Assembly (NCBI GenBank): GCA_016839765.1
Contig: JAEOTP010000049.1
Location: 1-57,176, forward strand
Source of the DNA: Promethearchaeota archaeon
GTDB lineage: Archaea > Asgardarchaeota > Lokiarchaeia > Sigyniarchaeales > SOKP01
Direction of reading: 5' to 3'
DNA: 57,176 nucleotides
A model generated the notes under the pieces. That model was not told the DNA's origin, made no database searches, and saw nothing but the letters and a program-made list of their open reading frames with translations. Positions 33,937 through 43,877 of the stretch are shown here, piece by piece. How positions within the stretch are numbered: position 1 is the first letter of the stretch; every line of letters begins with the position of its first letter. A program made the position numbers and the translations under genes.

Positions 33937-34954
33937 ATATCTCTATATCCTCAGCGGTTAAGTATTTCTTTATGATTTGTAATGCTAGCATTTTAAAGGC
34001 ATCATCTATATTTTCTCCTGTTTTTGCTGATGTCTCAACATATGATAATTTAAGTTTTTGGGAAAGTGTTTCACCTTCTTTAGTTGAAACTACTCTATCA
34101 TCTTTTAAATCAATTTTGTTTCCAACTAATATCAGTGAGATTCTTGGTGAAGCTTTATTTATTTCATTAAACCAATTTTCAATATTTACGAAAGAAGTTT
34201 TATTAGTTACATCAAAAACAAGAATTCCCGCTTCTGCGTTGGCCAAGTAAGATTGTCTAACCCGCTTAAATTGTGCCTGGCCCGCTAGATCCCAAATTAC
34301 AAAACGTACAGCGCTCTGTAAACCCTCAAATTTGCATTCTTTTTTCATGATTGAAGTTCCAATTGTTGATTTGTAATCTGTAGCAAATGTATTTTCTACG
34401 AACCTGTGTACCATACTGGTTTTACCCACATTACCATCCCCTCCTAATATTAATTTAAATGCATACTCTCCAGATTTTATTCTAACTTTTTGGAGTTTAT
34501 CTACTTTTCTTTGAATATTCTTAGTATCTTTTTTAGCTATTAATTTTGGGATAACTGGACTTACCGATCTTCCGTCAAAAATTCTAGCAATTTTTTCAGC
34601 GGCTAAATATGCATAAGGAAATATCGGATCAACTCCAGCAATCGCATCTAAAATAGTTACAAATACTGCTTCTGGTCCAGCTTCACAAAAAATTAATCTA
34701 TATTCTTCAGTATCGAAAGTACCTGTTCCAAAAGAACCAGAACTAAACTCTTCAGTAATTCTTGTTAATACAGGTTCTACTAACGCACTAACGCCCCCCA
34801 CAATTTCCTCATCTAAAGTATTCTTTGATGATTTAGCTAAAGCATCAATCACTAACCCTTCTCTATTTACAACAAGTACAGCGACTAAATAATCTCCAAC
34901 ATTTTGCGAATACCATTCTAGTAATGCCTTCAATTTTTTTGTATCAATTGACAA
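33935..34954 (-). CDS. roadblock/LC7 domain fused to Rab-like GTPase
   Basis: 339 residues. Residues 1-130 are a roadblock/MglB-type domain (YLVAVLVVNREGLVIDALAK, IVGGVSALVEPVLTRITEEF, AVFVTILDAIAGVDPIFPYA). After a basic linker (140-165), residues 166-330 form a complete GTPase: G1 GDGNVGKT (172-179), switch I STIGTSIM, G3 WDLAGQAQF (221-229), G4 NKID (279-282), G5 TSAK (308-311). The residue after the catalytic Gln is Ala, not Glu. In bacteria MglB is a separate protein that activates MglA; here regulator-type and GTPase domains are in one chain. The C-terminus is acidic and lacks a lipidation site. Confidence 0.92.
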   Translation of the reverse strand: MSIDTKKLKALLEWYSQNVGDYLVAVLVVNREGLVIDALAKSSKNTLDEEIVGGVSALVEPVLTRITEEFSSGSFGTGTFDTEEYRLIFCEAGPEAVFVTILDAIAGVDPIFPYAYLAAEKIARIFDGRSVSPVIPKLIAKKDTKNIQRKVDKLQKVRIKSGEYAFKLILGGDGNVGKTSMVHRFVENTFATDYKSTIGTSIMKKECKFEGLQSAVRFVIWDLAGQAQFKRVRQSYLANAEAGILVFDVTNKTSFVNIENWFNEINKASPRISLILVGNKIDLKDDRVVSTKEGETLSQKLKLSYVETSAKTGENIDDAFKMLALQIIKKYLTAEDIEI

Positions 34955-35165
34955 AATCTACAACTCTTTGTGCAATTAGAGAATGTTGAAATAAGAACCC
35001 TATAAATTATATAACTAGTTAAATATATTCTAATAAAAATTTTTTTAAAAGAAAGGGAGAAAGATAAAATAAATTTTTTAAAATTTATAGTATTTAATTT
35101 CATTAACTTTTAATGGTAAATAATCTTAATTCATCGTATTCGCTTGAGTTTTAAATTTAATCCCA

Positions 35166-35250
35166 GCAGGAGTAGCCAAGCCTGGTCAACGGTGCTAGAC
35201 CGAGGCTCTAGTCTCATAGGAGTTCGAGGGTTCAAATCCCTCCTCCTGCA
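35166..35250 (+). tRNA. tRNA-Leu (GAG)
   Basis: Class II tRNA with acceptor GCAGGAG/CTCCTGC, D arm starting GCCAAGCCTGG, anticodon stem CTAGA/TCTAG (35195-35211), anticodon GAG at 35202-35204, a long variable arm (TCTC-ATAG-GAG, about 14 nt), T arm GAGGG-TTCAAAT-CCCTC and A73. The anticodon loop reads CCGAGGC, so position 33 is C where U is nearly universal. No intron, no CCA. Confidence 0.92.
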
Positions 35251-35309
35251 TTTTGATATTAGATCGTGGTTTATAAATTTGTTATGGTTATAATTGAGAT
35301 ATAGAATAA

Positions 35310-38300
35310 TTAGAAGAAATCAGATAACTTCTGTTGCTTTATTCTGGGATTATTCGTTAGACTCTCTACATATTCCTCAGTCAATTCCATCCGTTGAATA
35401 GTATACTCATCTAATTCAAATTCTTTACATATTTTAATAGCACGAGGAATATATTTTTCTATTCCTCCTCTATTAACTGTTAAAATAACTCTATTTCCAC
35501 ATTTAGGGCAATTTCCTGAATTAGAAAGAGGTGGTCTTCTGAATTTTTCATTACATTTTACACACCTGAATTCTTGTAAAGAAAACTTCCTTAAATTACC
35601 TAAAATATCCGGATTGAAGTGGGTAGTTAATATTTTTTCTGCTACTTTTTTAGCATTTACAGATTTAATGATTTCAGCTAGATGTAATTGAGCATCTATT
35701 TTATTATCCATAGATTCGTATGTTTTATACGCCGTAACTGTTGGTCCTTCATTAATATTTTTAGTAGGTATGTTGAATCCAATGTTTTCATATTGTTCAG
35801 GAGTACCTAATCGGCTTTCTACAAGCATCATCAATGTTTCAATTTTTGATGGAGAGACAAATTTCTCGCTTGCCTCATAAAACTCTAAGGGATATTTATA
35901 AAGTGTATCTACATTATGTGCCTCAACATCTATTTCATTTGGATCTAAGAATGTACCAATAACCAATGTAGCATCCATTCTTCCACCAATTTTACTTGGT
36001 AAATAATGCCTAGAAAAATTCAAAAGAGGATCTAAAAGTAACATTATCCCATCTTCATCTCCATCACAATTTCTTCTTTTTGCCGCATGCCAATAAGGAT
36101 GTGCATAAATTGATCTAGCGGGAGTGAATCCAATGATACGACCAATAATTCCTGCACTTGTATGAGGAGCTAATCCCACCAATAAATGTCCAACCAAATC
36201 GGGTTTTTCAGAAATATTATAAAATCTATCCACTTCATAAAAATACTCTAACTCATCATCTAAAAACCGAGAAACTTTAATTAAATAATCAGCACAATCA
36301 TTTGAAATGATAACATCTTGTACCTTCAATTCAATAATTTGTTTTTTGTCATTTAATGGGTCACCCTTAAAATCATGTGTATATCCCAAATCTCTTAGCC
36401 CTTCAATAGAGACTCCAATTTCTTCTGCTTTAAAATGGGTTAAAGGTATATCGGTAGCATCGTACCTTATTTCAGCAGTTTTATATACTAAGACCTCATT
36501 TTTTGCCCGTAAAATGCCTTTTTCTATAGGTTCTGGTACCTTGAATGTATTTGTTAAACCAAAAATACCTTTTAATTTTTTTGGAAAAGGCAATTGAAGA
36601 GAATTTAAAACTGAATCTATATGAGATTTAATATTGAATATAGCCTCACTTGAAGATTTTAGTGTTTCCCCGCATTTAGGGCATTTATCGTTTTCATTAG
36701 GATCTGATGCGGGAAATAAATTTTTACATTTTATACAGATTGATTTTAACTCAGTATGAGCTTTACATTTAGGACATAAATTAAATATACTTACATTACC
36801 ACATTTAGAGCACATTCTCCTGCATACATCTATTTGTACTTTTTGCAATTCTCTTGCTTTTTCTACTGATCTAGAATTACCAACTTTATCACTTAGAGGA
36901 AATAGTGTATGAACTCCCTTCATACTTTTTCTTTCGGATTTCTCAGGACGTCCCATCCGCGTACCCATAAAATAAGGTGCTTTATTCTTCACTCTAATCG
37001 AAGATACCTTAAAAAAATAACTGAACACATCATCTTCCTTACTATATTTAATTGATTTTTTATCTTTTAGATTAAATAACGCCTTATAGACAGTATTCAT
37101 AGCTTTTTTAAAAAAAATTTTATTATCCTTAACTTTATGTAATACAAATGCTTTTTCTAGAATCTCTTTAATTTCCTTGGTATTTTCTAAGATTATTTTC
37201 TCATTTTGTTCTGAAAAATTAGAAATAAATGCCTTTCTTAAAAGATCTAATTCTTCTACTGAGACATTACCCCAAAAATCAATATAAGAGGGATGTAGAG
37301 GTATATTGTAATTTAATGATATTTCTATTGCTTCATCAGCTGTAGGTTTACATTCAAAGGGGTTAGTTATATAATCACGGATTTTTTGATCAATCTTTTG
37401 TAGATTCTCAACGGCTTTTTCTAATTCTAAAGCCCACCATTCTTCTACATAACCAGAAGGTACTAATATATGATTATTTTCTGCGAATTCTCCAAAGCCA
37501 AAAAGAATATCTCCTAGAAATAATATTTGTTCTATTTTAGGAAAATAATGGTTTGCCATTTTATAATTATTTACTTTAATCACATTCCCATTTTTCAATT
37601 TAACAATAGGAGGTTCAATGGAATTAACAGGACAAATACTGGTACTTTTTCCAGGCCTTTCAATTCTTAATTGTGTACCTATTGAGATAAAATCATCCAA
37701 AATCCCCATAGTTGCGGGGTTAATTCCCGCTGCAGCTAAACCAGTATTCCTAGACCTTCCATACCTTATCCTATGACCGCCTATTTCAGATGGATGACTA
37801 AAAACAGGTCTTCCTGCTATAATATCAGCAACAAACTTTGAATTTGGGAGAATTTTTATCTTTTCTTCTTTATTTCCGTTTTTTACTCCTGTTTTATGTA
37901 CAATTGAGTTTTTATCTTCTCCTTTATTAGCAACTTTTTTTAAATCGGCTAACCAATTCCAACTTTCTAAATTCATAGATTTTGCGATTTTTAAAAGTTT
38001 TGGCGCCTTTAGAAGAATTCCATCATTTAATACTAAGCAAGCGCCTCCACGGATTTTATTTGTTTCAATTCTTGGTAAATTTCGAAACGCTGAGACCTCT
38101 TCATCTTCTGTTGAGTCCCCATTTATTTCTACAGGTAAGTGTTTTACAGCGAATCTTATCTCATCATTGGAAGAAGGATACTGTAAATGAACTCTTCTGT
38201 CATATAATTTCACTTCTTCGACATATCTTCCAATTTCAGCTTCTGTGGCTTCATATTTAGGTATTTTTGTTTTTTCTCTTACATAATCAGCTATTAAAAC

Positions 38301-38774
38301 ACATAGTGCTTGTGTTGTTCCTCCCGCGGCTCTTATTGGTCCTGCAAAATATAAGGATAAATATTTATTTCCTTGCTTGTCACTTCTGATGAGAATCTTT
38401 GAAATTCCTTCTAGGGGAGCACTGACAACACCCATAGTTTTTATTGCTAAACCTACTCTAATAGATCTTTCCACTCTTTCTTCTAATGATTGAATATTTC
38501 CAATTTTTTGATCCAAAATATCTGAAACTACTTGAAATACTATTTCATCATCACTTTTCCCCTTAATTTTAAGTTCTCTTATGGTTTCAGCGACTCCTTC
38601 TGGTCCAACAAGCTTTTCTACTCTTCCAGCTAAATCTCTTGCTTGTGGAGACTCTACATATAGTTCTGGGTCTAAACCTTTTTTGCGGGCTCTTTCTGCG
38701 AGATCATAACATTTATCAACTTGTTTTTGAATCACTAAAAAGTAACCTTCCATTTCTTTGCTCATTTCGACCAT
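35310..38774 (-). CDS. polC: DNA polymerase D large subunit DP2
   Basis: 1154 residues, the catalytic subunit of the archaeal replicative polymerase PolD. Family marks: FAGPIRAAGGTTQALCVLIA near residue 140, zinc clusters around residues 650-710 (CRRMCSKCG, CPKC, CIKC, CPKCG), and the catalytic double-psi barrel motif NCDGDEDGIMLLLD near 905. A C-terminal zinc finger (CVKCNEKF..CPKCG) is followed by the PCNA-binding PIP box QKLSDFF at the very end. No intein is present, although PolD large subunits often carry one. It is divergent from the DP1 gene. Confidence 0.97.
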   Translation of the reverse strand: MVEMSKEMEGYFLVIQKQVDKCYDLAERARKKGLDPELYVESPQARDLAGRVEKLVGPEGVAETIRELKIKGKSDDEIVFQVVSDILDQKIGNIQSLEERVERSIRVGLAIKTMGVVSAPLEGISKILIRSDKQGNKYLSLYFAGPIRAAGGTTQALCVLIADYVREKTKIPKYEATEAEIGRYVEEVKLYDRRVHLQYPSSNDEIRFAVKHLPVEINGDSTEDEEVSAFRNLPRIETNKIRGGACLVLNDGILLKAPKLLKIAKSMNLESWNWLADLKKVANKGEDKNSIVHKTGVKNGNKEEKIKILPNSKFVADIIAGRPVFSHPSEIGGHRIRYGRSRNTGLAAAGINPATMGILDDFISIGTQLRIERPGKSTSICPVNSIEPPIVKLKNGNVIKVNNYKMANHYFPKIEQILFLGDILFGFGEFAENNHILVPSGYVEEWWALELEKAVENLQKIDQKIRDYITNPFECKPTADEAIEISLNYNIPLHPSYIDFWGNVSVEELDLLRKAFISNFSEQNEKIILENTKEIKEILEKAFVLHKVKDNKIFFKKAMNTVYKALFNLKDKKSIKYSKEDDVFSYFFKVSSIRVKNKAPYFMGTRMGRPEKSERKSMKGVHTLFPLSDKVGNSRSVEKARELQKVQIDVCRRMCSKCGNVSIFNLCPKCKAHTELKSICIKCKNLFPASDPNENDKCPKCGETLKSSSEAIFNIKSHIDSVLNSLQLPFPKKLKGIFGLTNTFKVPEPIEKGILRAKNEVLVYKTAEIRYDATDIPLTHFKAEEIGVSIEGLRDLGYTHDFKGDPLNDKKQIIELKVQDVIISNDCADYLIKVSRFLDDELEYFYEVDRFYNISEKPDLVGHLLVGLAPHTSAGIIGRIIGFTPARSIYAHPYWHAAKRRNCDGDEDGIMLLLDPLLNFSRHYLPSKIGGRMDATLVIGTFLDPNEIDVEAHNVDTLYKYPLEFYEASEKFVSPSKIETLMMLVESRLGTPEQYENIGFNIPTKNINEGPTVTAYKTYESMDNKIDAQLHLAEIIKSVNAKKVAEKILTTHFNPDILGNLRKFSLQEFRCVKCNEKFRRPPLSNSGNCPKCGNRVILTVNRGGIEKYIPRAIKICKEFELDEYTIQRMELTEEYVESLTNNPRIKQQKLSDFF

Positions 38775-39045
38775 TGATAACCAACTTAAAAATGTGTAAT
38801 GTTAGGTTTTCTAAGAGAGTTAATCTTCTTAACAATCCTAAACCAATAAATTGATTTATTAATAGGCTAATTGAAACCTTATTTTTTAATAAATAGAGAT
38901 AGAGGATTTTTAATTAATTCAATAATATTGATATTTTAAACACTCCCTATTTATAAAAAGTACAAATTTGTTTTTTGTTTAATAATAAACCATTAAATTT
39001 TGTCTCCACATTAATACAATAATTAATATTCTGGTAGAGAAAAAA

Positions 39046-40803
39046 TTGGAAAAGGATTTGACAGAGCAAAAGCGAATAATAATTAATGCACTCGTTAATT
39101 CTGGCATAAATATTACACCTCAAAGTTTGAAATCAATATTAGATCTAAAAAATCCCCAAAAAGATTTGAGTAATCTAATAAAAGAATTAAGCTTTATTCC
39201 AAATTTTAATAGTCATTTAACAGAAAGTATTTTAAAAAAAATATCAAATGAAGAATTGCAAAAAGCACTAAAAAGGACAATTGAAAAATCAAGGGATTTA
39301 CAAATTGAAAAGAAATCTACTGTAGATGATATAAAATTGAAAAAACCTAGAAGTTCTAACCTTGAGATAAAAACCCAAGAATCAAAAGTTCAAATGGAAA
39401 TATCCACCGAATTCCCTACTAAATTGGAAGATATAAAAGTTAATTCTACTGAAAGCTTTATTACAAAAGAAAAATTAAAGATTCAACAGTTTGGATCAAC
39501 TAAATCCAATATAAAAGTCAGTCCTATTGCTAAAGACTATGAATTTGACTATGCAATCTTAAAAGATCCAACAGGAAAATTATATACAAATGGGGAGTAT
39601 TCTGATTTTTATCAGTTAACGCTAGATAAGTTCAAAAAATTACACACATTAATGAGAAAAAGACCCGAGGTACAATCTGCCGTCTCCATAAAGAACATTC
39701 TTAGATTGTCAAGGGATGTGGAAATTTCCACTATAGGATTAGTCAAAAATATTCGTCAAACCAAAAATGGTAACTATTTCTTAGAATTGGAAGATTTAAC
39801 AGGTTGGATTAATGTACTTGTTAGAAAAGATTCTGAAGATCAAGAATCTATAAATACCGTCAAAAAGATTGTTTTTGATCAAATGCTCTATGTGAAAGGA
39901 ATGTATAACTCAGGTGAAAAGTTTAAAAATGGAATAATTTTTGCTGATTACATCTCAAGAATAGATATACCCACAGATTATCAGCCAAATAAATCTACTT
40001 TTCCAATTTCTCTTGCATTAATTTCAGATACGCATATTGGCAGCAAAGAATTTGAAGAACCCTTGTTTAAAAGATTTTTAAATTTTTTAAATGGTAAAGT
40101 CGGTAATAAGAAATTAAGAGAAATTGCTGGAAGAATAAAATATATAATAATAAATGGTGATCTAGTTGATGGGATTGGAGTCTATCCGAATCAACAAAAT
40201 GATTTAATAATTTCTGATATTTATAAGCAATTTAAAAAAGCTTCAGAGTTACTAGCTGAAATTCCAGATTACATTAAAATTTTTTATATATCCGGTAATC
40301 ATGAACCAGTTAGGAATGCACTACCTAGACCCGCAGTTCCAAAAAAATATTGCGGAGCTTTAATTGATCTAAATGTTACATGTTTAGGAAATCCTTCTTT
40401 ACTCAAAACTCATAATGTAAACACACTTATTTATCATGGAGAAAGTATTCATGATATGAATTTGTTAATTCATGATTTAGATATAAATAAACCTATTGAT
40501 GCTATGAAAGAATTTCTCATTTGTAGACATTTAGCACCAATTTTTGGTGAAAAAACACAAATTGCACCGGCAGAAAAAGATTTCCTTGTAATAGATAAAA
40601 TTCCTGATATTTTTCATACAGGTCATATTCACATAAATGGGAGCGGGAAATACAATAATGTAACCTTGATTAATTCTGGATGCTTTCAAGCCCAAACAGA
40701 TTTTATGAAAAGTTTTGGAATAGATCCAACTCCTGGAATTGTTCCGATTATTGAATTAGATACGCTAAAGGCATTTGAATTAGATTTAAAAAGTAATAAT
40801 TAA
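39046..40803 (+). CDS. polB: DNA polymerase D small subunit DP1
   Basis: The protein has 585 residues and starts with TTG. A helical N-terminal region and poorly conserved linker (to about 190) lead to an OB domain (about 215-315) and a calcineurin-like phosphoesterase domain. The latter has metal motifs ISDTHIGS, INGDLVDG, SGNHEP, YHGES and HTGHIH, consistent with active Mre11-like 3'-5' proofreading. It is the partner of DP2, whose gene is transcribed divergently from a 271-nt intergenic region. Confidence 0.96.
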   Translation: MEKDLTEQKRIIINALVNSGINITPQSLKSILDLKNPQKDLSNLIKELSFIPNFNSHLTESILKKISNEELQKALKRTIEKSRDLQIEKKSTVDDIKLKKPRSSNLEIKTQESKVQMEISTEFPTKLEDIKVNSTESFITKEKLKIQQFGSTKSNIKVSPIAKDYEFDYAILKDPTGKLYTNGEYSDFYQLTLDKFKKLHTLMRKRPEVQSAVSIKNILRLSRDVEISTIGLVKNIRQTKNGNYFLELEDLTGWINVLVRKDSEDQESINTVKKIVFDQMLYVKGMYNSGEKFKNGIIFADYISRIDIPTDYQPNKSTFPISLALISDTHIGSKEFEEPLFKRFLNFLNGKVGNKKLREIAGRIKYIIINGDLVDGIGVYPNQQNDLIISDIYKQFKKASELLAEIPDYIKIFYISGNHEPVRNALPRPAVPKKYCGALIDLNVTCLGNPSLLKTHNVNTLIYHGESIHDMNLLIHDLDINKPIDAMKEFLICRHLAPIFGEKTQIAPAEKDFLVIDKIPDIFHTGHIHINGSGKYNNVTLINSGCFQAQTDFMKSFGIDPTPGIVPIIELDTLKAFELDLKSNN

Positions 40804-40836
40804 TAAATTTAAATAAACACAACAAAACAATTCTTT

Positions 40837-41520
40837 ATGTCTTTTTCAATTCCTCGTCAAAAGATATCAGAAATGGTATTATATATATGGAAAATCATAA
40901 ACTTTCCAGAGATTCCATATGAAAATCTATTATTTAAAATTACTTTTGAATTATTTCTTTATTCCCCCGATGAAGCAAAATTTTTCATTGAAAATGCTAT
41001 TAAAAATAAACTTCTTATTCAGGATGATCATAAAAATCTTAAATTATCCGAGAATTTAAATTCCAAATTTCAAGCTTGGCAAAAAAATCGTAAGAATGAA
41101 ATTTTACGAAAAATGGCTTCTTATCATAAGCAAAGTGAACTTAAGAATACGCTCGAACAAAATGATAAGGATGAATTTAACATTCTTTTAAAGAGATTCA
41201 CAGACAAACCAACTCTTAATCGAGCAGTAGGAGTTTCAGAATCTGCGTTTAGTTTAAAAAAAGTTGATTTAAATGAAGGATTAATACTTGGCAACGTTGT
41301 AGGATCGAAAGAAGAACCTTATGTATTTAAAATAGATATAAATGAAAAAGAGTTAAAACACAACTGCCATGATTTTCAAACAAGAAGAGCCAAAGAAAAA
41401 AAATTCTGCAAACATTTAATTAGATTATTCTTGTTATTAAAAGAAAAAGATCAAAAAGTAGCAGTTTCTTTTCTTAAGAAAATTAGTGATAATATTGAAA
41501 AATGGGAATTTTCAGACTAA
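40837..41520 (+). CDS. SWIM-like zinc finger protein next to DP1
   Basis: The protein has 227 residues and a helical N-terminal half that may be a winged helix (about 10-75). Near residues 172-195 the pattern HNCHDFQTRRAKEKKFCKHL has the C-x-H / C-x-H type spacing of SWIM zinc fingers, which bind DNA or proteins and occur in recombination mediators. It starts 33 nt behind DP1 on the same strand, and its stop overlaps that of the convergent cdc6 by 4 nt. A role in replication or repair is suggested only by position. Confidence 0.6.
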   Translation: MSFSIPRQKISEMVLYIWKIINFPEIPYENLLFKITFELFLYSPDEAKFFIENAIKNKLLIQDDHKNLKLSENLNSKFQAWQKNRKNEILRKMASYHKQSELKNTLEQNDKDEFNILLKRFTDKPTLNRAVGVSESAFSLKKVDLNEGLILGNVVGSKEEPYVFKIDINEKELKHNCHDFQTRRAKEKKFCKHLIRLFLLLKEKDQKVAVSFLKKISDNIEKWEFSD

Positions 41521-42839
41521 ATTAGCTTTCTAAAAACACTATTCTTTATTTTAACCTTATCGGTCAATAAAACTATTGGCTTATGGTTTAAAATACCACT
41601 GATTCGTATTTTTTCTATTTGAGATAAAGCACGCTCAACTAAATCTTTTTCAATATCAAAATTAACCAACTTTGTCCTTCCGTAGTGTCCCATGGACTTA
41701 GTACTTGCGGTTATTATTCCTGCTAGAGATAGTTCATTTATATAATCACTTATCCTTCTTTGGGTTAATCTTTTTATACCTGGTACTTTCTCAGCTAATT
41801 CTGAATGTGTTTCATATATATCTCCAGAGGTGATGATATGACCTTTTCCATACTTCATTAGAAGATGAATTGCCGTTAATGTCAATTGTGCTTGAAGTGG
41901 CATCGATAACATATATTCTACTATATGATCTTTTTCGAGATCTTTTTGAGCCTTAGTTATATCTGATTCTGAAATCATTTTGTGTTGTTTTCTCTCAGCA
42001 AGCTCTCCTGCTTTTCTTAATAATTGAAGTGCTTTTCTAGCATCTCCGTGTTCTTTTGCAGCTAAACCAGCACAAAGCTTTATAATACCTTGATCTAAAA
42101 CATTTTCATTAAAAGCAATTCTTGAGCGTTGGATTAATATATCAGCTAATTCATTAGCGTTATAAGGATGAAATACTATTGGTTCTTGCCCTGATAATCC
42201 AGATGTAACTCTTGAATCCAAATATTCCATGAACCTTAATTTATTTGATATGCCAATTATACATGCTCTGCACGAATCTAAGTTCTCATTCAACCTTGTT
42301 AAATCATATAAAATTTCATTTCCTTCTCTTTTTTTAATAAGAATATCAATCTCATCTAAAACAAGAAAACAAACAGTATTTTTGATGCGTATGTCTAATA
42401 ACCCTAATAACTTTTTAAAAATTATGTCTTTTGGCAATCCAGTTGGTGGTATTTTTTCTTTTCCTTCTATCGTATTATAAATATGAGCTAGAATACGATA
42501 AGGAGTAGAAACGATGTTGCAATTTATATAAATCCACCATGGAGGATTTTTTTCACAATGTTGAGCTATTTTTTGGCTGACATACCTAATCGTAGCAGTC
42601 TTACCTGTACCTGTCATTCCATAACATAGGAAGCTAGGAGGTACATCTCCTTCTAACGCACATGCTGTTATCCCTGCAATTTTCTTTATTTCGTTATCTC
42701 GATGTGGTAATTCTTCAGGAATATATGAAGGTTCTAAAGCTTCACGCATTTTAAATATTTTTGGTCCTTTCAAATATTTCTTATAAAATCTGTCAATATT
42801 AAAAGAGTGATTATCATTATTCTTTGGATTAGTCAACAA
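41517..42839 (-). CDS. cdc6: Orc1/Cdc6 replication initiator
   Basis: 440-residue AAA+ initiator. Walker A is YGMTGTGKTATIRYV (about 73-87), Walker B is FLVLDEIDILI (about 157-167), and sensor 1 is IIGISNKL. The IRSRV-type element appears as RSRIAFNE. The C-terminal winged helix (about 330-420) includes TQRRISDYINELSLAGII. It binds origins and recruits MCM. Archaeal cdc6 genes often adjoin an origin; the upstream gap (42840-43102) is AT-rich, but no GTTCCAG-type origin box is seen. Confidence 0.95.
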   Translation of the reverse strand: MLTNPKNNDNHSFNIDRFYKKYLKGPKIFKMREALEPSYIPEELPHRDNEIKKIAGITACALEGDVPPSFLCYGMTGTGKTATIRYVSQKIAQHCEKNPPWWIYINCNIVSTPYRILAHIYNTIEGKEKIPPTGLPKDIIFKKLLGLLDIRIKNTVCFLVLDEIDILIKKREGNEILYDLTRLNENLDSCRACIIGISNKLRFMEYLDSRVTSGLSGQEPIVFHPYNANELADILIQRSRIAFNENVLDQGIIKLCAGLAAKEHGDARKALQLLRKAGELAERKQHKMISESDITKAQKDLEKDHIVEYMLSMPLQAQLTLTAIHLLMKYGKGHIITSGDIYETHSELAEKVPGIKRLTQRRISDYINELSLAGIITASTKSMGHYGRTKLVNFDIEKDLVERALSQIEKIRISGILNHKPIVLLTDKVKIKNSVFRKLI

Positions 42840-43102
42840 ACAATTACACCTACTTTATAATTATTGATAATAAACATATAAAAATATCATGTTAACCGAC
42901 AAATTAATTGAGAGCAATCAAGCCCTTAATATATATTGATTTGCCTTATCCGTAATTTTTAATATTACAGTCTCACTTTTAAAAGATAGTTATTTATCGA
43001 ATAATATTATTAATGATTTATTATTTAGCTTTAAATTTAACAATATTTAATTTAAATAAATTATTATTTTATGTAATTTCTCTTACAGCTCACTTAATAA
43101 AT

Positions 43103-43876
43103 ATGTCAAAAACGGACAATGATGAGATTCTCATAAAGAGAAATACAAAAATAGCAAAAATTTTAGCGCTTAGTTTTGCCTGTTTGTTTATTATGAATTT
43201 TATCGTGATCTCTCTCATATTTACATGGGCAGATTGGATAGCCCTCCTAATTTTCAGTTTGTTGTTTATAACACCAGGTTATATATCAAATGCGGGAATG
43301 GTAATAGTTGGTAGAGGTAAACCGATAGATGGAGGCAAATTTTGTAAAGATGGGAGAAGAATACTAGGAGATCATAAAACATGGAGGGGATTAATTTTTG
43401 GGCCACTCTATATAGGTATACCGATCTCTTTTGGAATTTATCTATTATTCCTCGCATTATGGCCCGCAATTGAGGTAATCCCTGTTTCTGGAGCAGCAGA
43501 AGGAATTTATAAACTCTATTCCGATATATTCTACTATAAATACTATTTTATTGGAGGAGAATTCCCAATTGGATTATTAATGATATTAATTAGAATAATT
43601 CTTTGTTCTTACGGAGCGGCTATTGGAGATTTAATTGGGTCTTTTTTTAAAAGAAGGTTAAATATTCAAAGTGGAGCACCGTTTTGGATAATTGATCAAC
43701 TTGATTTTGTATCAATAGCAATTCTTTTTGCATCTATACCAGCGTTAATTTTCCCAGGAACTTATTTAGCACCCGATATTTTCATTATAATATTTTTATT
43801 GATTTTAACCCCTTCAGTGAGTATTATTGCGAATACTGTAGCCTACATTGTAGGTTTAAAGAATGTTCCTTGGTAA
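43103..43876 (+). CDS. carS: CDP-archaeol synthase
   Basis: 257 residues from the ATG at 43103 (an upstream in-frame ATG at 43013 would add 30 hydrophobic residues with no family support). About seven hydrophobic helices. Signature segments are GRGKPIDGGKF, DGRRILGDHKTWRGLI and GDLIGSFFKRRLNI followed by PFWIIDQLDF, the polar motifs of CarS. The enzyme activates unsaturated archaeol phosphate with CTP in the membrane, proving ether-lipid, archaeal-type membrane synthesis. It has no lipid genes as neighbours. Confidence 0.93.
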   Translation: MSKTDNDEILIKRNTKIAKILALSFACLFIMNFIVISLIFTWADWIALLIFSLLFITPGYISNAGMVIVGRGKPIDGGKFCKDGRRILGDHKTWRGLIFGPLYIGIPISFGIYLLFLALWPAIEVIPVSGAAEGIYKLYSDIFYYKYYFIGGEFPIGLLMILIRIILCSYGAAIGDLIGSFFKRRLNIQSGAPFWIIDQLDFVSIAILFASIPALIFPGTYLAPDIFIIIFLLILTPSVSIIANTVAYIVGLKNVPW

Positions 43877-43877
43877 T

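Noticed and set aside
42840-43102. Replication origin with ORB motifs
   Set aside because: The region upstream of cdc6 is AT-rich, but no conserved origin-box sequence or repeated motif could be seen; kept only as a suggestion.
43013-43102. 30-residue N-terminal extension of CarS
   Set aside because: The family begins near the internal ATG at 43103; the extension lies in promoter-like AT-rich DNA.
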